DNA from: Acidobacteriota bacterium
Lineage (GTDB): Bacteria > Acidobacteriota > Vicinamibacteria > Vicinamibacterales > 2-12-FULL-66-21
NCBI GenBank assembly: GCA_013362195.1
Contig: JABFWM010000274.1
Span: 1 to 11,117, forward strand
Length of the DNA stretch: 11,117 nucleotides
Reading direction: 5' to 3'
The translations under genes were made by a program, and so were the position numbers. The notes beneath the pieces were generated by a model. The model was not told where the DNA came from. It did not search any database and saw only the letters and a program-made list of their open reading frames with translations. Shown in pieces: positions 1-5,163 of this stretch; the stretch's first letter is position 1, and each line of letters begins with the position of its first letter.

Positions 1-266
1 CGATCGCCGACGGCGTGCCGGCGGACCGCGTGGCGCTGGTGGCCGAAGCGGCGGTCGATCTCCCGCCCGGGCACTACGAGGTCCGCGCGATCTCGGACGA
101 TGGGGTCCGCGTGTGGATGGATGACGAGCGGATCATCGATCGCTGGACGCCGCACGAGTCCGCGATCGACACCGCTCGGATCACCGGCGGCAGGCGCCGT
201 TTCAAGGTGGCGTACTACGAGATCGGCGGTTTTGCCGAACTGCGGTTCGAGATATTGAGGCGATGA
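1..266 (+). CDS. PA14-domain protein, C-terminal end (5' truncated by window)
   Basis: The frame is open from the first bases (codons in phase with position 3) to TGA at 264-266, so only the last ~88 residues are visible and the start lies upstream. The visible part reads as the second half of a PA14-like beta-barrel: a glycine-tyrosine strand (GHYEVRAISDDGVRVWMDD), then ERIIDRW, and a final strand pair with VAYYEIGGFAELRFEI. The 'DDGVR.W.D...I.DRW' and 'YYE.GG.A.L.' patterns are the ones I associate with PA14 domains, which are usually extracellular or periplasmic carbohydrate-binding modules. The stop overlaps the next gene's ATG as ATGA (263-266), implying co-transcription and probable translational coupling with the TerC gene. 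The catalytic or membrane part, if any, is outside the window, so the full protein's function cannot be stated. Confidence 0.7.
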   Translation, partial: IADGVPADRVALVAEAAVDLPPGHYEVRAISDDGVRVWMDDERIIDRWTPHESAIDTARITGGRRRFKVAYYEIGGFAELRFEILRR

Positions 267-1039
267 TGACCTGGCTGGCCGACCCTGAGATCTGGATTGC
301 GCTCGCGACGCTGACCTTCCTCGAAATCGTCCTCGGCGTCGACAACATCATTTTCATCTCCATCCTGTCCGGCAGACTGCCGCCGGAGCGGCAGCCCGCC
401 GCCCGCCGCATCGGGTTGCTGCTGGCCATGGGCACCCGCATCCTCCTGCTGTTCTCGCTCGCGTGGATCGTGCGGCTGACCGCGCCGCTCTTCGCGCTCC
501 GCGGGCACGAGATCTCGGGACGCGACCTGATTCTGATCGCGGGTGGTCTGTTCCTCCTTGCCAAGAGCACGCACGAGATTCACGGCCGCCTCGAAGGGGA
601 AGAGGGCCACGGCTCCGCGAACGCGCCCTCGTCGTTCGCGTCGGTCCTCGTCCAGATCATGATGCTCGACATCGTCTTCTCGCTCGATTCGGTGATCACC
701 GCCGTCGGCATGGTCGATCAGCTGTCGGTGATGGTCGCGGCGGTCGTCATCGCGGTGCTCATCATGATGGTGTCGGCCGAACCGCTGAGCGCGTTCGTGC
801 ACCGGCATCCGACCGTGAAGATGCTGGCGCTCAGCTTCCTGCTGCTGATCGGCCTGTCACTCCTGCTCGAAGGGTTCGACCATCACATCCCGAAGGGCTA
901 CATCTATTTCGCGATGGGGTTCTCGGTGTTCGTGGAGATGATCAACCTGCGGATGCGGGCGAAGTCCGCGCCGGTGCATCTGCGCGAACCCTACGTGCAG
1001 ACCACCGGTGAAACGGCGCGCCGCCCGGAGGCGTCTTAG
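263..1039 (+). CDS. TerC family integral membrane protein (YgdQ/YoaE-like, probable metal-ion transporter)
   Basis: 258 aa with about seven hydrophobic segments (roughly residues 10-32, 50-72, 88-100, 125-148, 153-172, 186-205, 211-229). Two repeated acidic membrane motifs define the family: EIVLGVDN (E21, D27, N28) and DIVFSLDSV (D136, D142). The C-terminal block HPTVKMLALSFLLLIG... and the PKGYIYFAMGFS segment are also typical. There are no CBS domains, so it matches the short YgdQ-type form. Characterised TerC-family members in other bacteria are linked to manganese export and metal loading of exported proteins, and some to tellurite resistance; substrate here is inference. The start is uncertain by one codon: ATG 263 overlaps the upstream stop, while ATG 266 is better spaced (5 nt) from GAGG at 257-260. 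It begins a run of same-strand envelope genes. Confidence 0.93.
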   Translation: MMTWLADPEIWIALATLTFLEIVLGVDNIIFISILSGRLPPERQPAARRIGLLLAMGTRILLLFSLAWIVRLTAPLFALRGHEISGRDLILIAGGLFLLAKSTHEIHGRLEGEEGHGSANAPSSFASVLVQIMMLDIVFSLDSVITAVGMVDQLSVMVAAVVIAVLIMMVSAEPLSAFVHRHPTVKMLALSFLLLIGLSLLLEGFDHHIPKGYIYFAMGFSVFVEMINLRMRAKSAPVHLREPYVQTTGETARRPEAS

Positions 1040-1066
1040 TCAGGACCGGGCCCCGGTGTCCGGGAT

Positions 1067-1073
1067 GGAGGAG
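1067..1073 (+). promoter_or_regulatory. Shine-Dalgarno site of the YceI-family gene
   Basis: GGAGGAG lies 8 nt before ATG 1082. It is the strongest ribosome-binding site in the window and fixes the start of the YceI-family gene directly before its signal peptide. Confidence 0.8.
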
Positions 1074-1081
1074 AACGGCTG

Positions 1082-1714
1082 ATGAATCGATTCGCCCTGG
1101 CGGCCGCGGCGGCGGCCGCATTGTCGGTGTCTTCGTTCGCGCAGGCGCCCGCGCCGCAGACCGCGGCCGCGCCGCCCGCCGCTGCCGGCCCGAACGTCTG
1201 GCAGGTGGACACCGCGCATTCGTCCGCGGGCTTCAGCGTGAAGCACATGATGGTCTCGACGGTCCGCGGCACCCTCGGTCCCGTCGGCGGGACGATCGCC
1301 TACGACGGCACCTCGGTGGAGAGCATCAAAGCCGACATCGCGATCGATGTGAACGGCGTCAATACGGGGAACACGAACCGCGACAACGACCTGAGGTCGC
1401 CGAACTTCTTCGACGTCGCGAAGCACTCGACGGTCACCTTCAAGTCGAAGCGTGCCGAACCGTCGGGGCAGGGCCGGTTCCGCCTCGTCGGCGACCTCAC
1501 GATGCGCGGCGTGACGAAAGAAGTGACGCTGGAGGTCGACGGCCCGTCGCCGATCCTGAAGCAGCCGAATGGCTCGCAGAAGGTCGGCGCGTCGGCAACG
1601 GGAACGCTCAATCGCCGCGATTTCAACCTGCCGTACAACCGCATGATCGAAGCCGCGCCGGTCGTCGGCGACGAGATCACGATCCAGATCGACATCGAAG
1701 CGAACAAGAAGTAA
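1082..1714 (+). CDS. YceI family periplasmic protein (lipocalin-like, polyisoprenoid-binding fold)
   Basis: 210 aa. An N-terminal signal peptide (MNRFALAAAAAAALSVSSFA, likely cut after A20) is followed by an Ala/Pro-rich linker to about residue 37. The YceI domain starts at W40 (WQVDTAHSSAGFSVKHM) and contains the family blocks DNDLRSPNFFDVAKHSTVTF (from D101), GDLTMRGVTKEVTLEV (from G137) and the C-terminal GTLNRRDFNLPYN region. Family members form a periplasmic beta-barrel whose hydrophobic tunnel binds long isoprenoid chains such as ubiquinone precursors. Some are induced by stress or acid, and their cellular role is often unclear. The length is normal for a secreted YceI. It sits 42 bp after TerC and 54 bp before the DUF1223 gene with no strong terminator between, so it is probably in the same transcript. 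Confidence 0.95.
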   Translation: MNRFALAAAAAAALSVSSFAQAPAPQTAAAPPAAAGPNVWQVDTAHSSAGFSVKHMMVSTVRGTLGPVGGTIAYDGTSVESIKADIAIDVNGVNTGNTNRDNDLRSPNFFDVAKHSTVTFKSKRAEPSGQGRFRLVGDLTMRGVTKEVTLEVDGPSPILKQPNGSQKVGASATGTLNRRDFNLPYNRMIEAAPVVGDEITIQIDIEANKK

Positions 1715-1736
1715 CGTGACGGCTGGAACAGGTGTC

Positions 1737-1757
1737 GGGCGGGTCTTCAGACCCGCC
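1737..1757 (+). repeat. Palindromic REP-like repeat, copy 1 (GGCGGGTCT-tc-AGACCCGCC)
   Basis: A near-perfect dyad: arm GGCGGGTCT at 1738-1746, two-base loop TC, arm AGACCCGCC at 1749-1757. The 21-bp block 1737-1757 recurs exactly, in inverted orientation, at 11047-11067; both copies also have GTG five bases upstream of the shared block on the equivalent strand. Here it fills the gap between the YceI and DUF1223 genes, and the GGAG at 1758-1761 that can serve as the DUF1223 ribosome site begins at the very next base. It has no T-run, so it is unlikely to be a classical terminator. Confidence 0.85.
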
Positions 1758-1768
1758 GGAGCATCCCG

Positions 1769-2515
1769 ATGCTGCGCCCGCTGATCGTTGCCGTCGCGCT
1801 GCTGCTGGCGGGCGCGGAGCACACGCCCGCGCCGGTGCCGGTCCTCCTCGAGCTGTTCACGTCCGAAGGCTGCTCGAGCTGTCCGCCTGCCGATGCCCTG
1901 CTCAGCGCGCTCACGACCGCCTCGATCCCCGGCGCCCAGATTGTTCCGCTCGGTCTCCACGTCGACTACTGGGACGAGCAGGGCTGGAAAGATCCGGCAT
2001 CGATGCCGCAGGCGACCGCGCGGCAGAGCGCATATGCGCGGGCCCTCGGCGATGGCGATCGGATCTACACGCCCCAACTCGTCGTCGACGGGCGCGACGG
2101 GATGGTCGGTACCGACGCGCCCGCGATCCGGAAGGCGATCACCAGAGCCGTCGCGTCGCCGCACGCGATCGTCGCGCTGCGCGTCGACCGCGAGGGTGCG
2201 GCCCTCGTCGCGCACGCGACGATCGACGCCCTGCCCGCGGACGCCGCCAGGGAGCGCATCGACGTCGTCCTTGCCGTCACCGAAGACGATGTGACGAACG
2301 TGGTGAAGCGCGGCGAGAACGCCGGGCGCACGCTGCACCACGACGCGGTCGTGCGGTCGCTCGCGTCGCTCGGCAGGATCGAGGCAGCGGGGGAACTGAC
2401 CGGCCGCGCGACCCTGCATCCGGGGTGGCGCCGCGATCGCCTGCACGCGGCCGTGTTCCTGCAGGGCCGCAGATCGCAGCGCATCTGGGGCGCCGCCATC
2501 GCGTCGGTCCCCTGA
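1769..2515 (+). CDS. DUF1223 family secreted thioredoxin-like protein
   Basis: 248 aa. A short signal peptide (residues 1-16, LLLAGA cut site) precedes a domain that opens with the DUF1223 hallmark VLLELFTSEGCSSCPPAD, holding a CxxC pair C35/C38. Next come GLHVDYWDEQGWKDP (from G62), also a signature of this family, and IYTPQLVVDGR (I99 onward), where P102 occupies the place expected for the cis-proline of a thioredoxin fold. The C-terminal ~100 residues carry the beta-rich region usual for this family. DUF1223 proteins are exported and thioredoxin-like, but their reaction is not established. Redox activity is inferred from CxxC only. The start is ATG 1769 with GGAG at 1758-1761 (7-nt spacing), abutting the palindromic repeat. 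It probably belongs to the TerC-YceI transcript. Confidence 0.9.
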   Translation: MLRPLIVAVALLLAGAEHTPAPVPVLLELFTSEGCSSCPPADALLSALTTASIPGAQIVPLGLHVDYWDEQGWKDPASMPQATARQSAYARALGDGDRIYTPQLVVDGRDGMVGTDAPAIRKAITRAVASPHAIVALRVDREGAALVAHATIDALPADAARERIDVVLAVTEDDVTNVVKRGENAGRTLHHDAVVRSLASLGRIEAAGELTGRATLHPGWRRDRLHAAVFLQGRRSQRIWGAAIASVP

Positions 2516-2542
2516 CCCGTCAAGACGGAATTGACACGGGTC
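2514..2542 (+). promoter_or_regulatory. Dyad overlapping the -35 region upstream of the ChaN-like gene
   Basis: GACCCGTCAA (2514-2523) can pair with TTGACACGGGTC (2531-2542): five inner pairs GTCAA/TTGAC, a two-base bulge, then five outer pairs, with a 7-nt loop. It starts inside the stop codon of the DUF1223 gene and covers the TTGACA hexamer. It could be an operator, an RNA hairpin at the end of the upstream message, or both; there is no T-run. Confidence 0.45.
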
Positions 2543-2559
2543 CGCAGCGCGCGAACAAT
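2531..2559 (+). promoter_or_regulatory. Sigma-70-type promoter candidate for the ChaN-like gene
   Basis: A perfect -35 hexamer TTGACA at 2531-2536, a 17-bp spacer, and AACAAT (4 of 6 match to TATAAT) at 2554-2559. The expected start of transcription, 7 bases past the -10, is 2566, which is the A of the ATG. No good Shine-Dalgarno sequence is present, so a leaderless mRNA fits both observations. Confidence 0.55.
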
Positions 2560-2565
2560 CCATTG

Positions 2566-3486
2566 ATGATCCCCGTTCTTCTCGCGCTGCTTCCGCTGGC
2601 GCAGACGCCGTCCCCGCCAGCGGCGCGTCCGCCAGCGGCCCCACGCGCCTACGTACCCGAGCGCGTCTACGATACGCAGCGGAAGACGTTCGCCGATTTC
2701 GAATCGATGCTGGCCGACCTCGCCGGCGCCGACGTGGTATTCGTCGGCGAGCAGCACGACGATGCGAACACGCACGCGCTCGAGGTGGCGGTGATTGAAG
2801 GGCTGCTGCGGCGCCACGCCGCCGTCAGCGTCGGGATGGAGATGTTCGAGCGCGACGTGCAGGGAACGGTCGATCAATACGTGCGCGGCGCCTCGACGGA
2901 GGAGCAGTTTCTCGCCGCGTCACGCCCCTGGCCGCGATACGCCACCGACTACCGTTCGATCGTCGAGCTCGCCCGCGCCCGCCATCTGCCCGTGATCGCC
3001 TCGAATCTGCCGCGCCGCATCGCCACCGAGATCTCGAAGAACGGCCTGCCGGCGCTCGACGCGCTCGGGCCGGACCGCGCCCTCGCGGCGCACGATCTGC
3101 AGTGCGCGGCCAGCGGCGAGTACTACGCCCGGTTCATCGAACAGATGGGCGGCCACCCGCCGTCAGGCGATGCGAACGCCGGCGACGCGCAGGCGAAGAA
3201 CGATCGCTTCTACCTCGCGCAGTGCGCGAAGGACGAGACGATGGCGGAATCGGTTGCCGACGCGCTGCGCGGCGCCACCGGTCCGCGGACGACGGTGGTC
3301 CATTTCAATGGCGCGTTCCACAGCGATTACGGCGGCGGCGCGGCGGAGCGCACCCGCCGCCGCCTGCCCGGCCGCCGCATCGCCGTCATCTCGGTGGTTC
3401 CGGTGGACGACCTCGACACGCTCGCGCCCGGGGATGAGGATCGCAGACAGGCCGATTATCTGGTCTACACCGTCAAGAATCGGTGA
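2566..3486 (+). CDS. ChaN family (haem-binding uptake, PF04187/Tiki superfamily) secreted protein
   Basis: 306 aa. A short hydrophobic N-terminus (MIPVLLALLPLAQ) and a Pro/Ala-rich linker to about residue 28 precede the domain. Recognised family blocks are ADVVFVGEQHDDANTH (G61, E62, H64), VGMEMFERDVQ, and VVHFNGAFHSDYG (H246, H252) near the C-terminus. Characterised ChaN in Campylobacter is a haem-binding lipoprotein in an iron-regulated locus; the fold belongs to the Tiki/EreA-like group with conserved E and H residues. Two things differ here: there is no lipobox cysteine, so it would be soluble or signal-anchored, and no haem uptake genes flank it. Haem binding is therefore family-based inference. 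The frame is open upstream to 1732, but ATG 2566 is preferred because it follows the DUF1223 stop and precedes the hydrophobic leader. Confidence 0.88.
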   Translation: MIPVLLALLPLAQTPSPPAARPPAAPRAYVPERVYDTQRKTFADFESMLADLAGADVVFVGEQHDDANTHALEVAVIEGLLRRHAAVSVGMEMFERDVQGTVDQYVRGASTEEQFLAASRPWPRYATDYRSIVELARARHLPVIASNLPRRIATEISKNGLPALDALGPDRALAAHDLQCAASGEYYARFIEQMGGHPPSGDANAGDAQAKNDRFYLAQCAKDETMAESVADALRGATGPRTTVVHFNGAFHSDYGGGAAERTRRRLPGRRIAVISVVPVDDLDTLAPGDEDRRQADYLVYTVKNR

Positions 3487-3507
3487 CGCGCACACTCCCT
3501 GTGAACT

Positions 3508-3605
3508 CACGTGGATCGGAGAGGACGGAGAGGACGGAGAGAACGGTCGTATTCGAGAAGAACAACCAGATAGCCGTCCTCTCCGCTCTCTCCGCACTCC
3601 CCGTG
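3508..3605. repeat. Long imperfect hairpin with 9-nt periodic arms between convergent genes
   Basis: The left arm carries three tandem 9-mers, CGGAGAGGA (3517-3525), CGGAGAGGA (3526-3534) and CGGAGAGAA (3535-3543). The right arm, 3574-3594, is their complement: 12 consecutive pairs with 3526-3537, and 7 of 9 with the first unit. Outer CACG (3508-3511) can pair with CGTG (3602-3605). It fills most of the 150-bp gap between the ChaN-like and M28 genes, whose 3' ends face each other. A two-way terminator or transcript-protecting role is possible, but no T-run is visible. No other feature was seen in 3487-3636. Confidence 0.7.
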
Positions 3606-3636
3606 TACGTCAGGGCACTGGCGCGGCGTGTTCAAT

Positions 3637-5133
3637 TCACCGCAGCCGCTCCGGCATGTCCGCGATCACATAGGTCATGACCGCAATCGCGGCAGTCGAG
3701 CGCGCGATGTCCTGCGGATCGATCTTGTCGACGGTGTCGGCCGGGGTGTGGTGAATCAGGAAGTACTCGCCTTCCACGTCGAGCGCCATCGCCGGGATGT
3801 TCGCCTGCTGGACGCTGGGACCGATGTCGGCGCCGCCGCCGCTCGGCCCGATCCAGTCGGCGTCGAGCGACGACAGCAGCGTCGCGATGTCGCGCACCCT
3901 CGCGCGTGCGGACTCGCTGCCGCTGAACCCGAAGCCGCGCGGCCGGAAGACACCGCCGTCCGACTCCAGCATCATCACGTGGCTCGCGAGCTCGGACTCG
4001 TGCTGATCGCGATACGCGAGCCCTCCGCGTCCGCCGTTCTCCTCGTTGGTCCACAACACCAGCCGGACGGTGCGGCGCGGACGCAGGTTCAGCTTCTTGA
4101 TCAGCCGCAGCGCTTCCCACGTCGCGACGCACCCGCCGCCATCGTCCGTGGATCCGGTGCCGACGTCCCACGAGTCGAAGTGGCCGCCAATCACCACGAC
4201 TTCCTCGGGCCGCTCGCGGCCGCGGATCTCGCCGACGACGTTCGCGGAATCGGCGTCGGGCAGGAACCGCGCCTCCATGGTGAGCCTGAGGCGCACCTTC
4301 GTGCCGCGATCGACCATCCGCTGCAGCCGCGCGGCGTCTTCCGCGCTGAGCGCCGCCGCCGGAACCTGCGGCTGGCCGTCGGTATAGACGAGCGTCCCGG
4401 TGTGCGGCAACCGCAGCGCCGCCGGACCGACCGCCCGGACCAGCGTCGCGACCGCGCCGAGCGCCGCGGCACGCGACGGTCCGTTGGTGCGATACCGCAC
4501 GGTTTCGCCGTAAGTCGTGAACGGGACGTTGAAGAGCACGATGCGGCCCTTCACGCGATCGCGCGACATCTCGAGCTCTTCGAAGCTGTGGACGACGAGC
4601 AGGTCGGCCTCGACGCCGCCGGGCGGCGTGCCGATGCTGTTGCCGAGCCCAAGCACGACCAGCGGCTGCGGAATCGGGCCGACGATCTCGAGGCTCTCGC
4701 GGCCGCGGACCCAGTGCGGGACCTGCACCGGTTCGGCGTGCACGTTCTCGAGACCGTCACGCGCCATCTCGTCGAGCGCCCATGTGATGGCAGCGGCGAG
4801 ATTGGGTGATCCGCTCAGGCGGGAGCCGAAGGTGTCCCCGAGATAGGCGAGGCGCTGCCAGGCCGCATCGTTCGCGAGCGCCTCGCCGATCAGCCGCGCC
4901 GCGGCCTCGCGATACGGCGCGATCCACTCTGGCGTGGCCTTCTGGCGCGTGTCGGCCGCCGGCGGGGGGAATTGGTGCTTCCGCCTGAGGGCGGAAGCTA
5001 CAGGCCCGGAAGATGCGCGGGCGGACGCCGCGGCCGAAGCGCCGCTCGTCGCTTCTGCCTTCAGGCAGAAGACGAGCGCGGTGAGAAGCAGAACCACCAG
5101 TACCAAGAGCGGGGCCGAACGGCGTACGAACAT
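3637..5133 (-). CDS. Secreted M28 family zinc metallopeptidase (carboxypeptidase Q-like, with PA domain)
   Basis: 498 aa from ATG 5133. MFVRRSAPLLVLVVLLLTALVF is a signal peptide or anchor, followed by a low-complexity linker to about residue 65 that coincides with two REP-like hairpins. A middle region (~130-275, with KGRIVLFN) resembles a protease-associated insert. The catalytic M28 domain follows, with the expected two-zinc ligands and base: H318 in GGHFDSW, D330 in GSTDDGGG, E364/E365 in TNEENGG, D392 in LESDGG, and H461/H462 in HHTPADT. This order and the HHTPADT ending match plasma glutamate carboxypeptidase/CPQ-type enzymes, which release N-terminal residues from small peptides outside the cytoplasm; exact specificity is inference. 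The frame is open upstream to 5493, but that part lies antisense in the FHA gene. TATAAT on this strand places the predicted transcript start on the ATG. Confidence 0.93.
   Translation of the reverse strand: MFVRRSAPLLVLVVLLLTALVFCLKAEATSGASAAASARASSGPVASALRRKHQFPPPAADTRQKATPEWIAPYREAAARLIGEALANDAAWQRLAYLGDTFGSRLSGSPNLAAAITWALDEMARDGLENVHAEPVQVPHWVRGRESLEIVGPIPQPLVVLGLGNSIGTPPGGVEADLLVVHSFEELEMSRDRVKGRIVLFNVPFTTYGETVRYRTNGPSRAAALGAVATLVRAVGPAALRLPHTGTLVYTDGQPQVPAAALSAEDAARLQRMVDRGTKVRLRLTMEARFLPDADSANVVGEIRGRERPEEVVVIGGHFDSWDVGTGSTDDGGGCVATWEALRLIKKLNLRPRRTVRLVLWTNEENGGRGGLAYRDQHESELASHVMMLESDGGVFRPRGFGFSGSESARARVRDIATLLSSLDADWIGPSGGGADIGPSVQQANIPAMALDVEGEYFLIHHTPADTVDKIDPQDIARSTAAIAVMTYVIADMPERLR
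4977..5001 (-). repeat. REP-like hairpin A inside the M28 coding region
   Basis: On the plus strand GCTTCCGCC (4977-4985), loop TGAG, GGCGGAAGC (4990-4998): a perfect 9-bp stem. On the minus strand the hairpin is preceded by GTAG (complement of 4998-5001), the tetranucleotide that marks the foot of REP elements handled by RAYT/TnpA_REP proteins. It encodes residues 46-53 of the peptidase (ASALRRKH). It is a 20-of-24 match to hairpin B in opposite orientation. Confidence 0.75.
5044..5077 (+). repeat. REP-like hairpin B inside the M28 coding region
   Basis: CTTCTGCCT (5052-5060), loop TC, AGGCAGAAG (5063-5071) form a perfect 9-bp stem. It is extended by GCTCGT (5044-5049) pairing with ACGAGC (5072-5077) across a two-base bulge, giving 15 pairs in 34 nt. 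GTCG (5048-5051) stands where hairpin A has GTAG. The core encodes residues 21-28 of the peptidase (VFCLKAEA), at the end of the signal peptide. Copies A and B are inverted with 46 nt between them, like a REP pair (BIME). Confidence 0.75.
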
Positions 5134-5139
5134 CCCGTG

Positions 5140-5147
5140 ATTATAAT
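5140..5147. promoter_or_regulatory. Symmetric ATTATAAT -10 element between divergent genes
   Basis: ATTATAAT is its own reverse complement, so a perfect TATAAT is present on both strands (plus 5142-5147, minus 5145-5140). It is a conspicuous AT island in GC-rich DNA. On the minus strand the expected start of transcription is 5133, the A of the M28 ATG (leaderless). On the plus strand it is about 5154, 10 nt before ATG 5164 of the FHA gene. No TTGACA-like -35 is visible at 17-bp spacing on either strand. Confidence 0.6.
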
Positions 5148-5163
5148 GTCCGCCGTTCTCCTC

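Noticed and set aside
1041..1061. Hairpin ACCGG-N3-CCGGT between TerC and YceI genes as a terminator
   Set aside because: The stem is only 5 bp without a T-run and the downstream gene has a strong ribosome site, so co-transcription is more likely.
1040..2644. 534-codon open frame on the minus strand across the YceI and DUF1223 genes
   Set aside because: It is antisense to two well-recognised genes, is Arg/Asp/Gly-rich with no family motif, and is explained by the scarcity of stop codons in GC-rich DNA.
3517..3543. CRISPR-like or coding tandem repeat
   Set aside because: Units are 9 nt with no spacers and are complemented by a facing arm, so this is a hairpin element and not an array.
3628..4809. 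393-codon plus-strand frame over the M28 peptidase
   Set aside because: The minus-strand frame carries all M28 zinc ligands; the plus-strand translation is low-complexity and His/Arg-rich.
4972..5163. In-frame upstream extension of the FHA-GAF-HD-GYP protein
   Set aside because: The frame is open, but it runs antisense through the M28 leader and both REP-like hairpins, is Arg/Glu-rich, and precedes a clean FHA start; the -10 element also lies inside it.
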